Source of the DNA: Dehalococcoidia bacterium
Lineage (GTDB): Bacteria > Chloroflexota > Dehalococcoidia > DSTF01 > JACRBR01
DNA: 49,611 bases
Reading direction: 5' to 3'
NCBI GenBank assembly: GCA_021462855.1
Contig: JAJTXQ010000017.1
Span: forward strand, 1 to 49,611
Within the stretch, counting starts at the first letter, position 1, and the number at the start of each line of letters is the position of its first letter. Positions 23,903-33,946 of this stretch are shown here, piece by piece. Position numbers and translations under genes: made by a program. Under the pieces are notes generated by a model. That model had not been told where the DNA came from, made no database searches, and worked only from the letters and a program-made list of their open reading frames with translations.

Positions 23903-26900
23903 GCTGTTTGGCATTCCAATGACGTCCATCATGGTGGTGCTGGTAGCGATCTTCGCCGTCGGTCTCGCCAGCATCGCACTCATCGCCATCACGAATCGCC
24001 ACATGTTCCTGCTGGGCATGCGAAACCTCCCACGACGAGGGATACAGACCGGGCTCGTCGTCGTCGGGCTGATGCTGGCGACGCTGATCACGACGGCAGC
24101 GTTCGTGACCGGCGATACCGTCGACTACTCGGTGAAGAAGTTCGGGTATGACCAGCTGCAGCGGATCGACCTGTCGATCAACTTCCAGGGCGAGGACGGG
24201 GCGCAGGCCACGCAATCCGCATACGCAGCGGCGGCGGCCGTCGATGTGCTTGAGTCGCGGTTCGAGAGCGACCCTGACATCAACGGCTTCCTGCCGCTGC
24301 TCTTCGAGCCGGCGCCGGTGCGAAACGAGCGCACCGGTCTCAGCGAGCCGCGCGTGACTCTCTCGGGCGTCGACCCGGCGAGGCTGGGACGGCTCGGCGG
24401 ACTGCGCCTCTCCGACGGCCGGCGCGCGGACCTTGCGGCGCTGGATGACAGATCCGTCATGCTCACGAAGCAGGCGGCCGAGGATCTGGACGCTCGGGCC
24501 GGCGATACCGTCAGCCTGTACGTCCGCGAGCAACCGACGCAGTTCATGGTTGCCGGCATCGTCAAGGACGAGCTCGCGTCATCCGGCTGGAACAACTTCG
24601 ACGTGTCGTCAAGCGGCGGCGCTGTCGTGCGGTTAGACGTCGCACAGCGCCTTACCGGCCACGAAGGGCGTGTGAACTTCATCGGCGTGGCATTGAAGGG
24701 CAACGTGCAGGACAGCTACCGCCGGTCGGACGCAGCCATCGGCCGCCTCGAGCCGTTCGTGCAGGGCGCCGCAGGACGGGCTGCGCTGGACGCCGGCGAG
24801 CGCTCCGTTGAGGTCGACCCGCTGAAGCAGGACGCAATGGAACTTGCCGAGACCAACGGAAACATGTTCGTGACGTTCTTCCTGGTGCTCGGTCTCTTCT
24901 CCATCGCGAGCGGCGTGCTGCTGATCTTCATGATCTTCGTGATGCTGGCAGCAGAGCGCCGGAGCGAGATGGGCATGGCACGCGCGGTCGGTGCGCAGCG
25001 AAGCAACCTCGTGCAGGCGTTCGTCTCCGAGGGCATGGCCTACAATCTGGCGGCTGGCCTCGTCGGCGCGGCAGCCGGCGTGGCTGCAGCGCTCGGACTG
25101 GTCGTCGTGTTCCTGAAGCTCGCCGTCGGCGACGACTTCAGCTTCATCACCGCTCACGTGACGTGGCCATCGCTGATCATCAGCTACACCCTTGGCGTGT
25201 CGCTGACCTTTGTCACCGTCGTCATCGCGTCGATCAAGGTGACGTCGCTGAACATCGTCGCGGCGGGGCGCGCCCTGGACGAGGAGCCGAAGCGCGAGGC
25301 CCGGCGCGGGATTAGCTGGAGGTGGGTCGCGATCGGCGTGCCGTCGATGCTGGTTCCGCCGCTCGGCGTGTGGTTCCTGTTCCGCAAGGGCTTCGGCATC
25401 TCGTGGGCATGGATCCTCGCGCCCGCGGGCTCGGCGATCGCCGCCCTGGCGATCCTCGGCGCGAAGGGTGGCGGGAGCGCGAGCGAATTCCTCGCCGGAT
25501 TCGGCTTCAGCGTGCTGCCGCTCTGCATCGCGATGCTCGCTGCCCACTACCGTGTGCCCGGCCGCGCCGTCTGGACGGCTGTCGGGTCATGGCTCGTGTT
25601 CTACTGGTTGGCGCCCTTCAGCGTCGCGGAGAAGATCCTCGGCACGGAAATGACGGGTGACATCGAGATGTTTGTGCTCTCGGGCATCATGGTCGTCGCC
25701 GGATTCACGCTCGTCATTGTGTTCAACGCCGGGATTTTGGCGGCGCTGTTCCAACGCAAGAACGGCCACAGGTATCGCAAGCCTGTCTTCATCGGCGTCA
25801 TCGCCGCGTCGCTCGCCGCGGCAGGCGCGGGGATCGGCGACAGAGGCGACGGCGCCGGCCAGGTGCTGTACGTGGTCGCGGGGCTGGCCGGCCTCGCAGC
25901 CGCAGCGGCGTGGGCTGCGGTGCGATTCCCATCGGCGGCCCCCGCGCTCAAGATGGGTGTCGCCTACCCGCTGGCGAGCCGCTTCCGCACCGGCATGACC
26001 ATCGCGATGTTCTCGCTCATCGTCTTCTCCATCGTCGTCTTCAGTGCTGTGAACGCCAACTTCACCGCGACGATGACGGGCGAGAGCGGCGATGGCGGCT
26101 GGGACATCGTTACGACCTCCAACCGCAACAACCCGGTTCATGACGTGCCTGGCGCGCTGCGCGGCCGCAACGCCGCGGTAGCGGGTGACATCGCGAACTC
26201 GGGACGCACGACGACGTTCACCGGTTCGCAGGAAGTCCTCCACGATGGCGAGTGGGCTACCTACCCCGTCATCGCCGGCGATGCGGCCTTCTACGCCGCA
26301 TCGAACGCGACGCTCGCCGGCCGCGCGAGCGGATACGATAGCGATCGCGCCGTCTTCGACGCCGTCGGAGCCGATGCGACGCTGGCGCTCGTCGACGCGA
26401 CCGACTGGGGCCCGTATGACTTCACCTGGGGTGTTTCGAAGGACGATGCCTTCGAGCCGTTCGAGGCGACATTCCGGAATCCGCTGACCGGAGTTGAGTC
26501 GACCGTTACCGTGATCGGCGTCATCGGCACACGGCTCAACGCCGAGATCATCGCGGGGCTCTACGTGAACGAAGCCGCATACCGATCCGTCTTCGGCGCG
26601 CCGGCGTATGAGCGGACCTACGTTCAGCTCCAGGACGGCGTCAAGGTGAGGGCGGGCGCTCGCGCGATCGAGTCGACACTGGCATCGAGTGGTGTACAGG
26701 CCGAGAGCATCAAGTACCTGATCAGCGAATCGGCGGCACAGGACCGCGTGTTCACGCGGATGTTCCAGGGGTTTATGGCGCTCGGGCTCATTGTCGGCAT
26801 CGTGGCGCTCGGTGTCATCGCCTTCCGCTCCGTGGTCGAGCGACGCCAGCAGATCGGCATGCTGCGGGCAATCGGGTACCAGACGAGCACCATCGCGCTG

Positions 26901-27149
26901 ACGTTCGTGCTGGAGTCGAGCTTCATCGCGCTGATGGGCATCCTCTCGGGGATGGTCGGCGGCGTGATCATCTCGCGCAATCTCTTCACGACGGGCCAGT
27001 TCGCCGGTGAAGGCGTCGAGTTCATGATGCCCTGGACGGAGGTCCTGGTGTTCACCGTGGCTGCCCTGGTCGTCTCGCTGGCGATGACGTGGTGGCCAAG
27101 CCGCGCGGCGGCAAAGGTCCCGGTAGCCGATGCCCTACGGTACGAGTAG
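23895..27149 (+). CDS. FtsX-like ABC transporter permease, large
   Basis: A 1084-residue permease starting at GTG 23895. It has N-terminal helices at about 10-32 and 50-75, then a large extracytoplasmic domain (about 80-310). A first FtsX core (about 325-455) contains the conserved '[22 protein letters not shown]' coupling segment. A stretch of further helices runs through ~700, then a second outer domain and a second FtsX core at about 950-1084 with '[20 protein letters not shown]'. This duplicated arrangement is the fused type in which one polypeptide provides both halves. Such systems export or mechanically release lipids, lipoproteins or peptides. Regulation by the adjacent two-component system is likely, recalling BceAB-style modules. 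Confidence 0.9.
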   Translation: MDKLFGIPMTSIMVVLVAIFAVGLASIALIAITNRHMFLLGMRNLPRRGIQTGLVVVGLMLATLITTAAFVTGDTVDYSVKKFGYDQLQRIDLSINFQGEDGAQATQSAYAAAAAVDVLESRFESDPDINGFLPLLFEPAPVRNERTGLSEPRVTLSGVDPARLGRLGGLRLSDGRRADLAALDDRSVMLTKQAAEDLDARAGDTVSLYVREQPTQFMVAGIVKDELASSGWNNFDVSSSGGAVVRLDVAQRLTGHEGRVNFIGVALKGNVQDSYRRSDAAIGRLEPFVQGAAGRAALDAGERSVEVDPLKQDAMELAETNGNMFVTFFLVLGLFSIASGVLLIFMIFVMLAAERRSEMGMARAVGAQRSNLVQAFVSEGMAYNLAAGLVGAAAGVAAALGLVVVFLKLAVGDDFSFITAHVTWPSLIISYTLGVSLTFVTVVIASIKVTSLNIVAAGRALDEEPKREARRGISWRWVAIGVPSMLVPPLGVWFLFRKGFGISWAWILAPAGSAIAALAILGAKGGGSASEFLAGFGFSVLPLCIAMLAAHYRVPGRAVWTAVGSWLVFYWLAPFSVAEKILGTEMTGDIEMFVLSGIMVVAGFTLVIVFNAGILAALFQRKNGHRYRKPVFIGVIAASLAAAGAGIGDRGDGAGQVLYVVAGLAGLAAAAAWAAVRFPSAAPALKMGVAYPLASRFRTGMTIAMFSLIVFSIVVFSAVNANFTATMTGESGDGGWDIVTTSNRNNPVHDVPGALRGRNAAVAGDIANSGRTTTFTGSQEVLHDGEWATYPVIAGDAAFYAASNATLAGRASGYDSDRAVFDAVGADATLALVDATDWGPYDFTWGVSKDDAFEPFEATFRNPLTGVESTVTVIGVIGTRLNAEIIAGLYVNEAAYRSVFGAPAYERTYVQLQDGVKVRAGARAIESTLASSGVQAESIKYLISESAAQDRVFTRMFQGFMALGLIVGIVALGVIAFRSVVERRQQIGMLRAIGYQTSTIALTFVLESSFIALMGILSGMVGGVIISRNLFTTGQFAGEGVEFMMPWTEVLVFTVAALVVSLAMTWWPSRAAAKVPVADALRYE

Positions 27150-27161
27150 TTCGTTCGATGG

Positions 27162-27199
27162 CAGGGGACGGCCCGATCCCGGGTCCGTCCCCTGATCTT
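27162..27199 (+). terminator. Terminator after the ABC transporter operon
   Basis: Inverted repeat CAGGGGACGG / CCGTCCCCTG (27162-27171 and 27185-27194) with a 13-nt loop, followed by ATCTTT. It lies 12 bp past the permease stop. Confidence 0.65.
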
Positions 27200-27222
27200 T
27201 CGGACCGATGAGGAGGACAGAT

Positions 27223-27609
27223 ATGACGGACCTGAAGGCGCGATCAAGACGGTGGCTCGAAGAGGGCTACGGGCGCAACAACGCCGCCGTTCTCGAAGAA
27301 CTCATGCCGCCGCAGATGCTGGAGGAGTCGTCCTGGCGAGAGCAGATCGCGGCGTTCCATACGGCGTTTCCGGACCTCACCGCAACCATCGATGAGCAGC
27401 TCGCCGAAGGTGATCGCGTCATGACGCGCGTCACGCTGCGAGGCGTGCATACGGGCGACCTGCTAGGACTGCCGCCAACGGGCAAGCCGATCGAACTGAC
27501 AATCGTCGAAGTGCACGAGTGGCGGGATGGCCAGATCTCCGACCTGTGGAACAGTTTCCACCCGGTGCTGGTGCTGGCGCAGCTAGGCGTCATCGTCCCG
27601 CCCAACTAG
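27223..27609 (+). CDS. SnoaL-like ester cyclase-family protein
   Basis: A 128-residue NTF2-fold protein of the SnoaL-like polyketide cyclase type ('AAFHTAFPDLTATIDEQLAE', 'VMTRVTLRGVHTG.LLGLPPTGKPIELTIVEVHEWRDGQISDLW'). These proteins isomerise or cyclise small molecules, and most bacterial homologues have unknown substrates. GAGGAGGAC about 6 nt upstream supports ATG 27223. It follows the ABC operon terminator, so it may have its own promoter. It is the last gene before junction F. Confidence 0.85.
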   Translation: MTDLKARSRRWLEEGYGRNNAAVLEELMPPQMLEESSWREQIAAFHTAFPDLTATIDEQLAEGDRVMTRVTLRGVHTGDLLGLPPTGKPIELTIVEVHEWRDGQISDLWNSFHPVLVLAQLGVIVPPN

Positions 27610-27705
27610 GTACACCGTGCCGCCAGATGGATGGACGCTTGCCGGTGCAAGACGGCTCGACGGACGAGCAGGAGTCTCCTGTCGTCCTCGAATTCCTGCA
27701 AACCG

Positions 27706-27830
27706 TTTGCTAACGGACTGAGCGTGACGGAGCGGTACGTGCCGGGACGAGCCAGGATGACGCGTGTCGAATGCTAGACGGAACGTGATCAGGCCGGACT
27801 GAGCGTGACTGGCCGGGATCAACGCGCCTA
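27706..27830. repeat. Left flank of att-like site F
   Basis: Begins TTTGCTAACGGACTGAGCGT like 4984 and continues with ACGGAGCGGTAC and repeated GTGACG, GGGACG and GGGATC units. It reaches the tRNA fragment after 125 nt. Nothing else is seen in 27610-27980. Confidence 0.6.
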
Positions 27831-27886
27831 CTCAAAACCGTTGGGCTGCAAGCCCCTTGTGGGTTTGACTCCCACCTTCGGCAACA
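27831..27886 (+). repeat. tRNA-Leu 3'-half fragment F, degenerate
   Basis: 56 nt: CTCAAAACCG (one A fewer), variable arm GGGC-TGCAA-GCCC, T arm GTGGG-TTTGACT-CCCAC (loop C changed to T), CTTCGGC, then AACA instead of ACCA. Loss of the T-loop C and the CCA makes it the most decayed copy, and so possibly the oldest junction. Confidence 0.75.
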
Positions 27887-27980
27887 CGGCCGCCCGGTCT
27901 AACCAGGTTGCCCGCAACGACGGGCGGCGGTCGCGCGGCGCGGCATTCCGCAGGCAGCGGACCGATGATACAGTCACGCC

Positions 27981-30308
27981 ATGAAGGGCGACATCCCCGG
28001 CCCCACCCCTCCGTTTGAAGGCCGCGTGGAGCCTCACGTCGCCGACTCAACGCCGGCGCCGCGGCGCGCTCCCGGTGTGCCGTCCGGCGCGCCAAACATC
28101 GTGCTGATCTTGCTCGATGACGTCGGCTTCGGCTCGCCCGACGTGTTCGGCGGCCCCGTGCCGATGCCCGCGCTCGCGCGTGTCGCGCAAGCTGGTCTGC
28201 GCTACAACCAGTTCCACACCACCGCGCTCTGCGCGCCGACCCGCGCCGCGCTACTCACCGGCCGCAACCATCACGCCGTCCACATCGGCGGCTCCGCGCA
28301 ACTCACCAATTCGTACCCCGGCTACGATAGCTCCATGCCGCGGGAAGCCGCGACCGTCGCCGAGGCCCTGCGCCTGCACGGCTACTCGACCGGCATCTTC
28401 GGGAAGTGGCATCTGACGCCGACGTGGGAGCAGGGGCCGGCCGGCCCGTACGATCACTGGCCGACGCGCATGGGCTTCGACCGCTTCTACGGCATCATTG
28501 GGCCCGAGTCGTCGCAGTGGGAGCCGCCGATCTATGACCAGACCACGCCGATCGAGCCATACGCCGGGCGGGACGATTACCACCTCACCGAGGACCTGGC
28601 GGAACGCGCGATCGAGTGGATGCAGCGCCAGAAGGCGTCCGCTCCCGACCGCCCGTTCTTCCTTTATTTCCCGACGCCGGCCGTCCACGCGCCCCACCAC
28701 GTCTGGCCCGAGTGGAGCGACCGCTTCCGCGGACGCTTCGACGCGGGATGGGACGCCCTGCGGGAGGAGATCTTCGAGCGGCAGCTCGCGCTCGGCGTGG
28801 TCCCGCAGGGGACGCGACTGACGCCCCGGCCCGCCGAGATACCCGGCTGGGACGACTATCCCGACGCGTACAAGCCGGTGGCATCGCGGCTGATGGAGGT
28901 CTTCGCCGGCTTTCTCGCGCACACGGACGCGCAGATCGGCCGCATGCTCGACGCGATCGACGCACTCGGCTGCATGGAGGACACGCTCGTCATCTACGTC
29001 ACCGGCGACAACGGCGCCTCCGCCGAGGGCACCATCCACGGGGCGTGGAGCGCGCCCTCGTTTCAGAACGGCGTGCCCGAGGATCCCGCGTGGCTGCTGG
29101 AACACATGGACGACTTCGGCTCAGCGCGCTGCGAGAACCACTACAACGTGGGCTGGGCGTGGGCGCTGGACGCTCCGTTCCAATGGATGAAACAGATCGC
29201 GTCGCATCTCGGCGGCACCCGAAATGGCCTGGCGATGTCGTGGCCGGCGCGCATCCGGGACGGCGGCGGGCTTCGGAGCCAGTTCCATCACGTCGTCGAC
29301 GTCGTCCCCACGCTGCTCGAAGCCGCCGGCATCGAGCCGCCGCGCCGCGTGCATGGCATCGAGCAGATGCCGCTGCACGGGACCAGCATGGCGTACTCCT
29401 TCGACGACGCCGGCGCGCCCGAGCGTCACACGACGCAGTACTTCGAGATCCTCGGCAACCGCGCCATCTACCACGATGGCTGGATCGCGTCCTGTTTTCA
29501 CGGCCGGCTGCCGTGGGTGCGCCTGCGCGGCTACGAGTTCGATGGCCCGCAGGAGCGCTGGGAGCTGTATTGCGTCAGCGACGACTTCTCGCAGAGCGCC
29601 GACCTCGCGGCGAACCACCCGGAGAAGCTCGCGGAGTTGCGCGCGCTGTTCGACCGAGAGGCGCGGCGGAACGGCGTCTACCCGTTGATCGATGCCGCCT
29701 CCATGCGGCCGGAGATCCTCGTGCCGGCCGCGCTCGCCGCGCCACGCCGCATGACGTACACGGCGGCGCATACGCGGGTGCCAGAACCGTCCGTCGTCAA
29801 CCTCAAGAACTGCTCCTTTTTGATCACCGCGCGGATCGCCGTCCCGGAGGGCGGCGCCAGCGGCGTCATCGCGTGTCAGGGCGGCAACATGGCCGGCTGG
29901 AGCCTGTACCTGGATCCGGAGGGCCGTCCGACGTTCCACTACAACTGGCTGGGTCACGTGCACACGTCGCTGGCGGCGCCCTCGCTGGCGCCCGGCGAGC
30001 ACGAGATCGTCGTGCGGTTCGACTACGACGGCGGGTTCGGCGCGGGCGGCGATGCGACGCTCCACGTCGACGACCTACAGGCCGCGGCGGCACGCATCGA
30101 GAAGACGGTGCCGGTCGTGTTCTCCATGAGCGGCGAGACGTTTGACGTCGGTGTCGACACGGGGTCGCCGGTTGGGCCGTATCCACACCGGTTCCCGTGC
30201 ACCGCCCGCATCATCGGCGTGACGCTGGAGCGGCTCGGTGAGCGCACGGCGGAGGTACGGCGCGCCATGGAAGACGGTCAGTCGCGCGCCGAGCTGAGCT
30301 CGCACTGA
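27981..30308 (+). CDS. Arylsulfatase (AtsA-type sulfatase)
   Basis: A 775-residue type I sulfatase that hydrolyses sulfate esters. Cys84 in LCAPTRAALLTGR is the residue converted to formylglycine (CxPxR). Metal ligands Asp46-Asp47 are in VLILLDDVGFG. Other family blocks are GIFGKWHLTP, 'VIYVTGDNGAS' and 'WPARIRDGGGLRSQFHHVVDVVPTLLEAAG'. The ~200-residue C-terminal extension with a lectin-like beta fold (from about residue 590) is usual in the large AtsA group. There is no signal peptide, so it is probably cytoplasmic. It needs a formylglycine-generating enzyme, which is not in this window. It converges on the molybdopterin oxidoreductase with a 9-bp gap. Confidence 0.93.
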   Translation: MKGDIPGPTPPFEGRVEPHVADSTPAPRRAPGVPSGAPNIVLILLDDVGFGSPDVFGGPVPMPALARVAQAGLRYNQFHTTALCAPTRAALLTGRNHHAVHIGGSAQLTNSYPGYDSSMPREAATVAEALRLHGYSTGIFGKWHLTPTWEQGPAGPYDHWPTRMGFDRFYGIIGPESSQWEPPIYDQTTPIEPYAGRDDYHLTEDLAERAIEWMQRQKASAPDRPFFLYFPTPAVHAPHHVWPEWSDRFRGRFDAGWDALREEIFERQLALGVVPQGTRLTPRPAEIPGWDDYPDAYKPVASRLMEVFAGFLAHTDAQIGRMLDAIDALGCMEDTLVIYVTGDNGASAEGTIHGAWSAPSFQNGVPEDPAWLLEHMDDFGSARCENHYNVGWAWALDAPFQWMKQIASHLGGTRNGLAMSWPARIRDGGGLRSQFHHVVDVVPTLLEAAGIEPPRRVHGIEQMPLHGTSMAYSFDDAGAPERHTTQYFEILGNRAIYHDGWIASCFHGRLPWVRLRGYEFDGPQERWELYCVSDDFSQSADLAANHPEKLAELRALFDREARRNGVYPLIDAASMRPEILVPAALAAPRRMTYTAAHTRVPEPSVVNLKNCSFLITARIAVPEGGASGVIACQGGNMAGWSLYLDPEGRPTFHYNWLGHVHTSLAAPSLAPGEHEIVVRFDYDGGFGAGGDATLHVDDLQAAAARIEKTVPVVFSMSGETFDVGVDTGSPVGPYPHRFPCTARIIGVTLERLGERTAEVRRAMEDGQSRAELSSH

Positions 30309-30319
30309 CGCTCGCTGCG

Positions 30320-32560
30320 CTATCGCTCGCCCGGCTGCGCCGCCGCGATCTCTATCACGATGCCGTTCAGGTGCGGGTTGCCCGACAGCGGGTCGACGTG
30401 GTCCGACGTCGCCAGGAGGTTCGCGTTGACGCCGGGCTGCCGCGCGGCCACGCCGATCTGCGTCCCTGGCAGGTCGTGCCCGAAACCGTGCGGAAGGCTC
30501 ACCACGCCTTCCATCACCGCGTCCGTCACCTCCACCGGGGCGATGAGCGAGCCCGCGCTCGCCGTCACGCGCGCCTCGGCGCCGTCCGCGAGCCCGAGCC
30601 GTGCCGCATCGGTCGGGTGCACCTGCAACGTGCACCGGTCTTTCCCCTTCACCAATGACGGCACGTTGTGCTGCCACGAGTTGTTCGACCGCAGCTGCCG
30701 CCGCCCGATCAGCACGAACGCGGGCCGTGTCTCCAGCAGACGCGCGCGCAGCCGTTCGAGGTCGGCGATGAAGGCCGGCGTCGCCAGGTCGATGCGCCCG
30801 GTCGGCGTCCGCAGCATCTCCGGGATACGCGGCTCCAGCGGCCCCAGGTCGACCCCATGCGGCTGCTCGATGAGGCGGTCCAGCGAAAGGCCTTCTCGGG
30901 TGCCGAAGCCGTCGCCGTACGGCCCGATCCGCAGGCCCAGGTCGAGGATCCGCTCGGGCCCACGCCGCGGCTCCAGCGCCCGCATCAACTCGCCGGCATC
31001 GCGTCCGTGAACCACGCTCGATGCATCCGCGGTCGCCGTGCGCACGAGGAACGTCGCCATCCCCTCGTCCATCGTGTCGACGTCGGGGGCGGGGCCGGCG
31101 CCCTGCAGCATGCCGGATAGCGTGAGGAAGATCCGCCACTCCTCCATGAGCCCGTCCAGCGGCAGGATCGGCGGGGAGTAGTTGGCGATGTTGCGCACCG
31201 CGAACTGGTAGTACGGCACGTCGTAGTGGCTGCGTTGCAGCGCCGTCGGCGCTGGCAGGATGACGTCCGCGTGGCGCGTCGTCTCGTTCAGATAGATGTC
31301 CACGGACACCATGAACTCCAGTGACTTGAATGCTCGCGCGAGGCGCGCTCCATCGGGCGCCGAGAGCACGGGGTTTCCCGCGATCGTGATCAGCCCGCGC
31401 ACCTGGCCCTCGCCCGGCACGTCGATCTCTTCCGCGAGACACGCCGCGGGCAGTTGTCCGAAGGCGCCCGGAAGCCCGCGCACGCGGCTGCGGAACGTCG
31501 CGTAATCCGTCCCTTGTCCGATGCCGGGCCGGCCGCTCGTGTTTAACCCCAGCGCGGCCGGCCGCGCGAACATCGCGCCGCCCGGCCGGTCCAGGTTGCC
31601 CGTGGCGATGTTGACCACGTCCAGCAGCCACGATGACAGCGTCGCCAGGTCCTGCAGACAGGTGCCGAGGCGCCCGTGCAGGGCGGCGCGGGGCGCCGCC
31701 GCCAACTCGCGCGCCAACGCGCGGATCCGCTCTGCCGGGATGCCGCACATCGGCGCCACAGCCTCCGGTGCGAACGCGGACAACGCGCGCGCCACCGCGT
31801 CCATCCCGTCGATGTGCGCGCCGACGGGCCCCGGAGCGGCCAGCCCCTCGGCGAACAGCGTGTGCGCGATCCCGGCGAGCAGCGCCGCGTCCGTGCCCGG
31901 CACGATAGGGAGATACTCATCCGCCACGGCGGCGGTCGCGGACCGCCGCGGATCGATGACCACGAGCCGTCCACCGCGCGCGCGCAGCGCTCGCAGCCGC
32001 CCGCGCCAGTCGGGCGCCGTGGCCAGGCTTCCGTTCGATTCCAACGGGTCCGTGCCCAGCAGCACCAGCAGCTGTGTCCGGTCGATGTCCGGCACCGGAA
32101 ACGCGGTCCGCGTGCCGAAGTGCACGCTCGAGACGATCTCGCGCGGCCGCTGGTCCAGGCTCGCCGCAGCGAACCGGTTCTTGCCGAGCGCGCGATAGAG
32201 CATGGGCGTGTAGAGGATCGTTTCGTAGTTGTGCGACCACGGGTTGCCGGTGTACAGCGCGACTGTGTCCGGCCCGTGGTCGCGGATGAGCGGGCGCAAC
32301 CCCGCTTCGACGCGCGCCAGCGCCGTCGGCCAGTCGGTTTCCTCGAACCGGCTGCCCATCCGCACGAGCGGCCGGCGCAGCCGGTCGGGATCGTCGTGCA
32401 GTCCCTTGAGCGATGGCCCCTTCGGGCACACGTGCCCCTTGGAGAACACGTCCAGAGCATCGCCGCGGATGCGGCCGACGGCGCCTTGCGCGACCGTGAT
32501 CTCCAGCCCGCATGTTGCCTCGCACAGGGGGCACGTGCGGAAGTGGAGGCCGTCGCTCAC
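30320..32560 (-). CDS. Molybdopterin oxidoreductase, [4Fe-4S] type
   Basis: A 746-residue DMSO-reductase-superfamily catalytic subunit. It has a 4Fe-4S motif at the N-terminus (Cys10, Cys13, Cys17, Cys45: FRTCPLCEATCGL and HVCPKG). The central domains bind bis-MGD (ALYTGNPWSHNYE, LLGTDPLESNG, VVIDPRRS, VSVDIYLNETTRHADVILP). The C-terminal barrel contains RRQLRSNNSWQHNVPSL and LPHGFGHD. No Tat signal is visible, so it is cytoplasmic, and no iron-sulfur or membrane subunit is adjacent. The GTG start at 32560 overlaps the alkylsulfatase-like stop by 4 bp. The in-frame upstream extension lies within that gene and is not coding. Confidence 0.9.
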   Translation of the reverse strand: MSDGLHFRTCPLCEATCGLEITVAQGAVGRIRGDALDVFSKGHVCPKGPSLKGLHDDPDRLRRPLVRMGSRFEETDWPTALARVEAGLRPLIRDHGPDTVALYTGNPWSHNYETILYTPMLYRALGKNRFAAASLDQRPREIVSSVHFGTRTAFPVPDIDRTQLLVLLGTDPLESNGSLATAPDWRGRLRALRARGGRLVVIDPRRSATAAVADEYLPIVPGTDAALLAGIAHTLFAEGLAAPGPVGAHIDGMDAVARALSAFAPEAVAPMCGIPAERIRALARELAAAPRAALHGRLGTCLQDLATLSSWLLDVVNIATGNLDRPGGAMFARPAALGLNTSGRPGIGQGTDYATFRSRVRGLPGAFGQLPAACLAEEIDVPGEGQVRGLITIAGNPVLSAPDGARLARAFKSLEFMVSVDIYLNETTRHADVILPAPTALQRSHYDVPYYQFAVRNIANYSPPILPLDGLMEEWRIFLTLSGMLQGAGPAPDVDTMDEGMATFLVRTATADASSVVHGRDAGELMRALEPRRGPERILDLGLRIGPYGDGFGTREGLSLDRLIEQPHGVDLGPLEPRIPEMLRTPTGRIDLATPAFIADLERLRARLLETRPAFVLIGRRQLRSNNSWQHNVPSLVKGKDRCTLQVHPTDAARLGLADGAEARVTASAGSLIAPVEVTDAVMEGVVSLPHGFGHDLPGTQIGVAARQPGVNANLLATSDHVDPLSGNPHLNGIVIEIAAAQPGER

Positions 32561-33828
32561 GCGCCGTCCCGCGGCGCAGCGTTCTTCGCTTCCAGCTCGT
32601 CGGCGCCGTTCAGGTAGAGGCTCTGCGTCACGTAGGACGCGGTGACCGTCGCTGCCTTCCGGCAGAGGTCGGCCTTGAGCGTTCGCGCCTGCACGGTCAG
32701 CTCGTCCGCGCCGTCGCCCATCGCCAGCAGGTCGATGACGTGCAACGCGAGCTTCCACTCGCCCGCCTCGGAAAGCTTCTGTGCGTGCGCAAGCACCGTG
32801 GCCGGGTCGCTGATCGCGGCACGGACCTCGTGCGCGACCGCGGCCGGGTGCGCCGGGTGCAGCGATGTGGGGTTCAGGTCCTCCCACCAACCAAACTGGC
32901 CGCGGTACACGTCGCGCAGCACGTGCTCGATGGACGTGTAGCCCTCGCGCAGCCACGGCTTGCCGAACACCTCGGGCGGCGGCTCGACCATGTTCACGAT
33001 CTCGTGGCTGTTGTAGCCCTGGTTCATCAGGCTGACCACGGCGTCGTGGCACCAGCGCAGCGCTGCTGACGTAGTGCTCAGATACTCGGCGATCTCCGCC
33101 CGGCCCTTGAGCGGCAGGCCGAACTCACGGATCAGCAACTCCGACGGGTACGCCGCCAGGCGGTCCAGCGTGTTGGCCCAGCGGATTGGGTCCCGCCACG
33201 TGCGCTGCGGGCTTCCCACGTTCGGCATGAACGGGATGCACGCTGGTCCGCCGTAGAGGATCTTGTCATCGGGCAGCCACGCCGCGATGCCGTCGTCGGT
33301 CTCGCCTGGCGCCCACAGCACGTCGATGATGCGGTCCCGTGTCTCGATCCGCAGCGCCTTGTCGAAGGTCTCGGTGGGCGCCATGAACGGGAAGACGCGG
33401 CCGGCGAACGTGCCCCTCGGATAGCGGAACTGCCGCTCGATGATCCGGTTCTGCACGCCGTTCGTCTCGTTGTACCGCCGCTGGCGCTCCAGCACGTTAC
33501 GGTGCGCGATGATCCGCGGCACCACCCCGAACCGTTCCACGTTGTGCAAGACCCACTCGCGGCACGACAGGTTGTATCGCTGGTGCCCGTGGCTGTAGAC
33601 GATCGCGTGGAACGGCTGCTCCGTGCGCGCGCGGATGGATGCCAGCGACCCCTTCGCCTGGTCGCCGGTGTCGATCTGCACCAGTCCATCGCCGGTCTCG
33701 ATCGTCACGAGCCAGCCGGCCTGCGGCTGCCCGAAGATTCCGGGCGCGAGGTCGACGATTTCGTGTGAGCCAGCCAGTGCGTCGCCCGCCCTCGCGGTCG
33801 CGTTGGGTGCAGTCGATTCAGTCGTCAT
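32557..33828 (-). CDS. Alkylsulfatase-like MBL-fold protein with degenerate metal site
   Basis: A 423-residue protein of the alkyl sulfatase/MBL type. It has an MBL domain to about residue 250, then the dimerisation domain (YTSIEHVLRDVYRGQFGWWE DLNP). Active enzymes have HxHxDH; here residues 80-85 read HGHQRY, so the Asp is Arg84 and the next His is Tyr85. Further on, 'APGETDDGIAAWLPDDKILYGGP' lacks the usual metal-binding Asp. It keeps overall length and order, so it is not a recent pseudogene. It may bind one metal or none, or have new chemistry. It forms a 4-bp-overlapping pair with the molybdopterin enzyme. Confidence 0.82.
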   Translation of the reverse strand: MTTESTAPNATARAGDALAGSHEIVDLAPGIFGQPQAGWLVTIETGDGLVQIDTGDQAKGSLASIRARTEQPFHAIVYSHGHQRYNLSCREWVLHNVERFGVVPRIIAHRNVLERQRRYNETNGVQNRIIERQFRYPRGTFAGRVFPFMAPTETFDKALRIETRDRIIDVLWAPGETDDGIAAWLPDDKILYGGPACIPFMPNVGSPQRTWRDPIRWANTLDRLAAYPSELLIREFGLPLKGRAEIAEYLSTTSAALRWCHDAVVSLMNQGYNSHEIVNMVEPPPEVFGKPWLREGYTSIEHVLRDVYRGQFGWWEDLNPTSLHPAHPAAVAHEVRAAISDPATVLAHAQKLSEAGEWKLALHVIDLLAMGDGADELTVQARTLKADLCRKAATVTASYVTQSLYLNGADELEAKNAAPRDGA

Positions 33829-33946
33829 GGAGCGTCTCTTCGGCGATGCATGGGGTCCGTTCCGAGCGGCGGTCGCGACAATGTGTCGAGTCTACATGCG
33901 CTCGTTCCGCCCCGTCCAGACTCGTCCCGCGCCCCGGCCGGCGCCC

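Noticed and set aside
32561-33052. N-terminal extension of the molybdopterin oxidoreductase
   Set aside because: The frame is open to 33052 but lies inside the MBL gene in another frame; the Cys cluster and the GTGA overlap fix the start at 32560.
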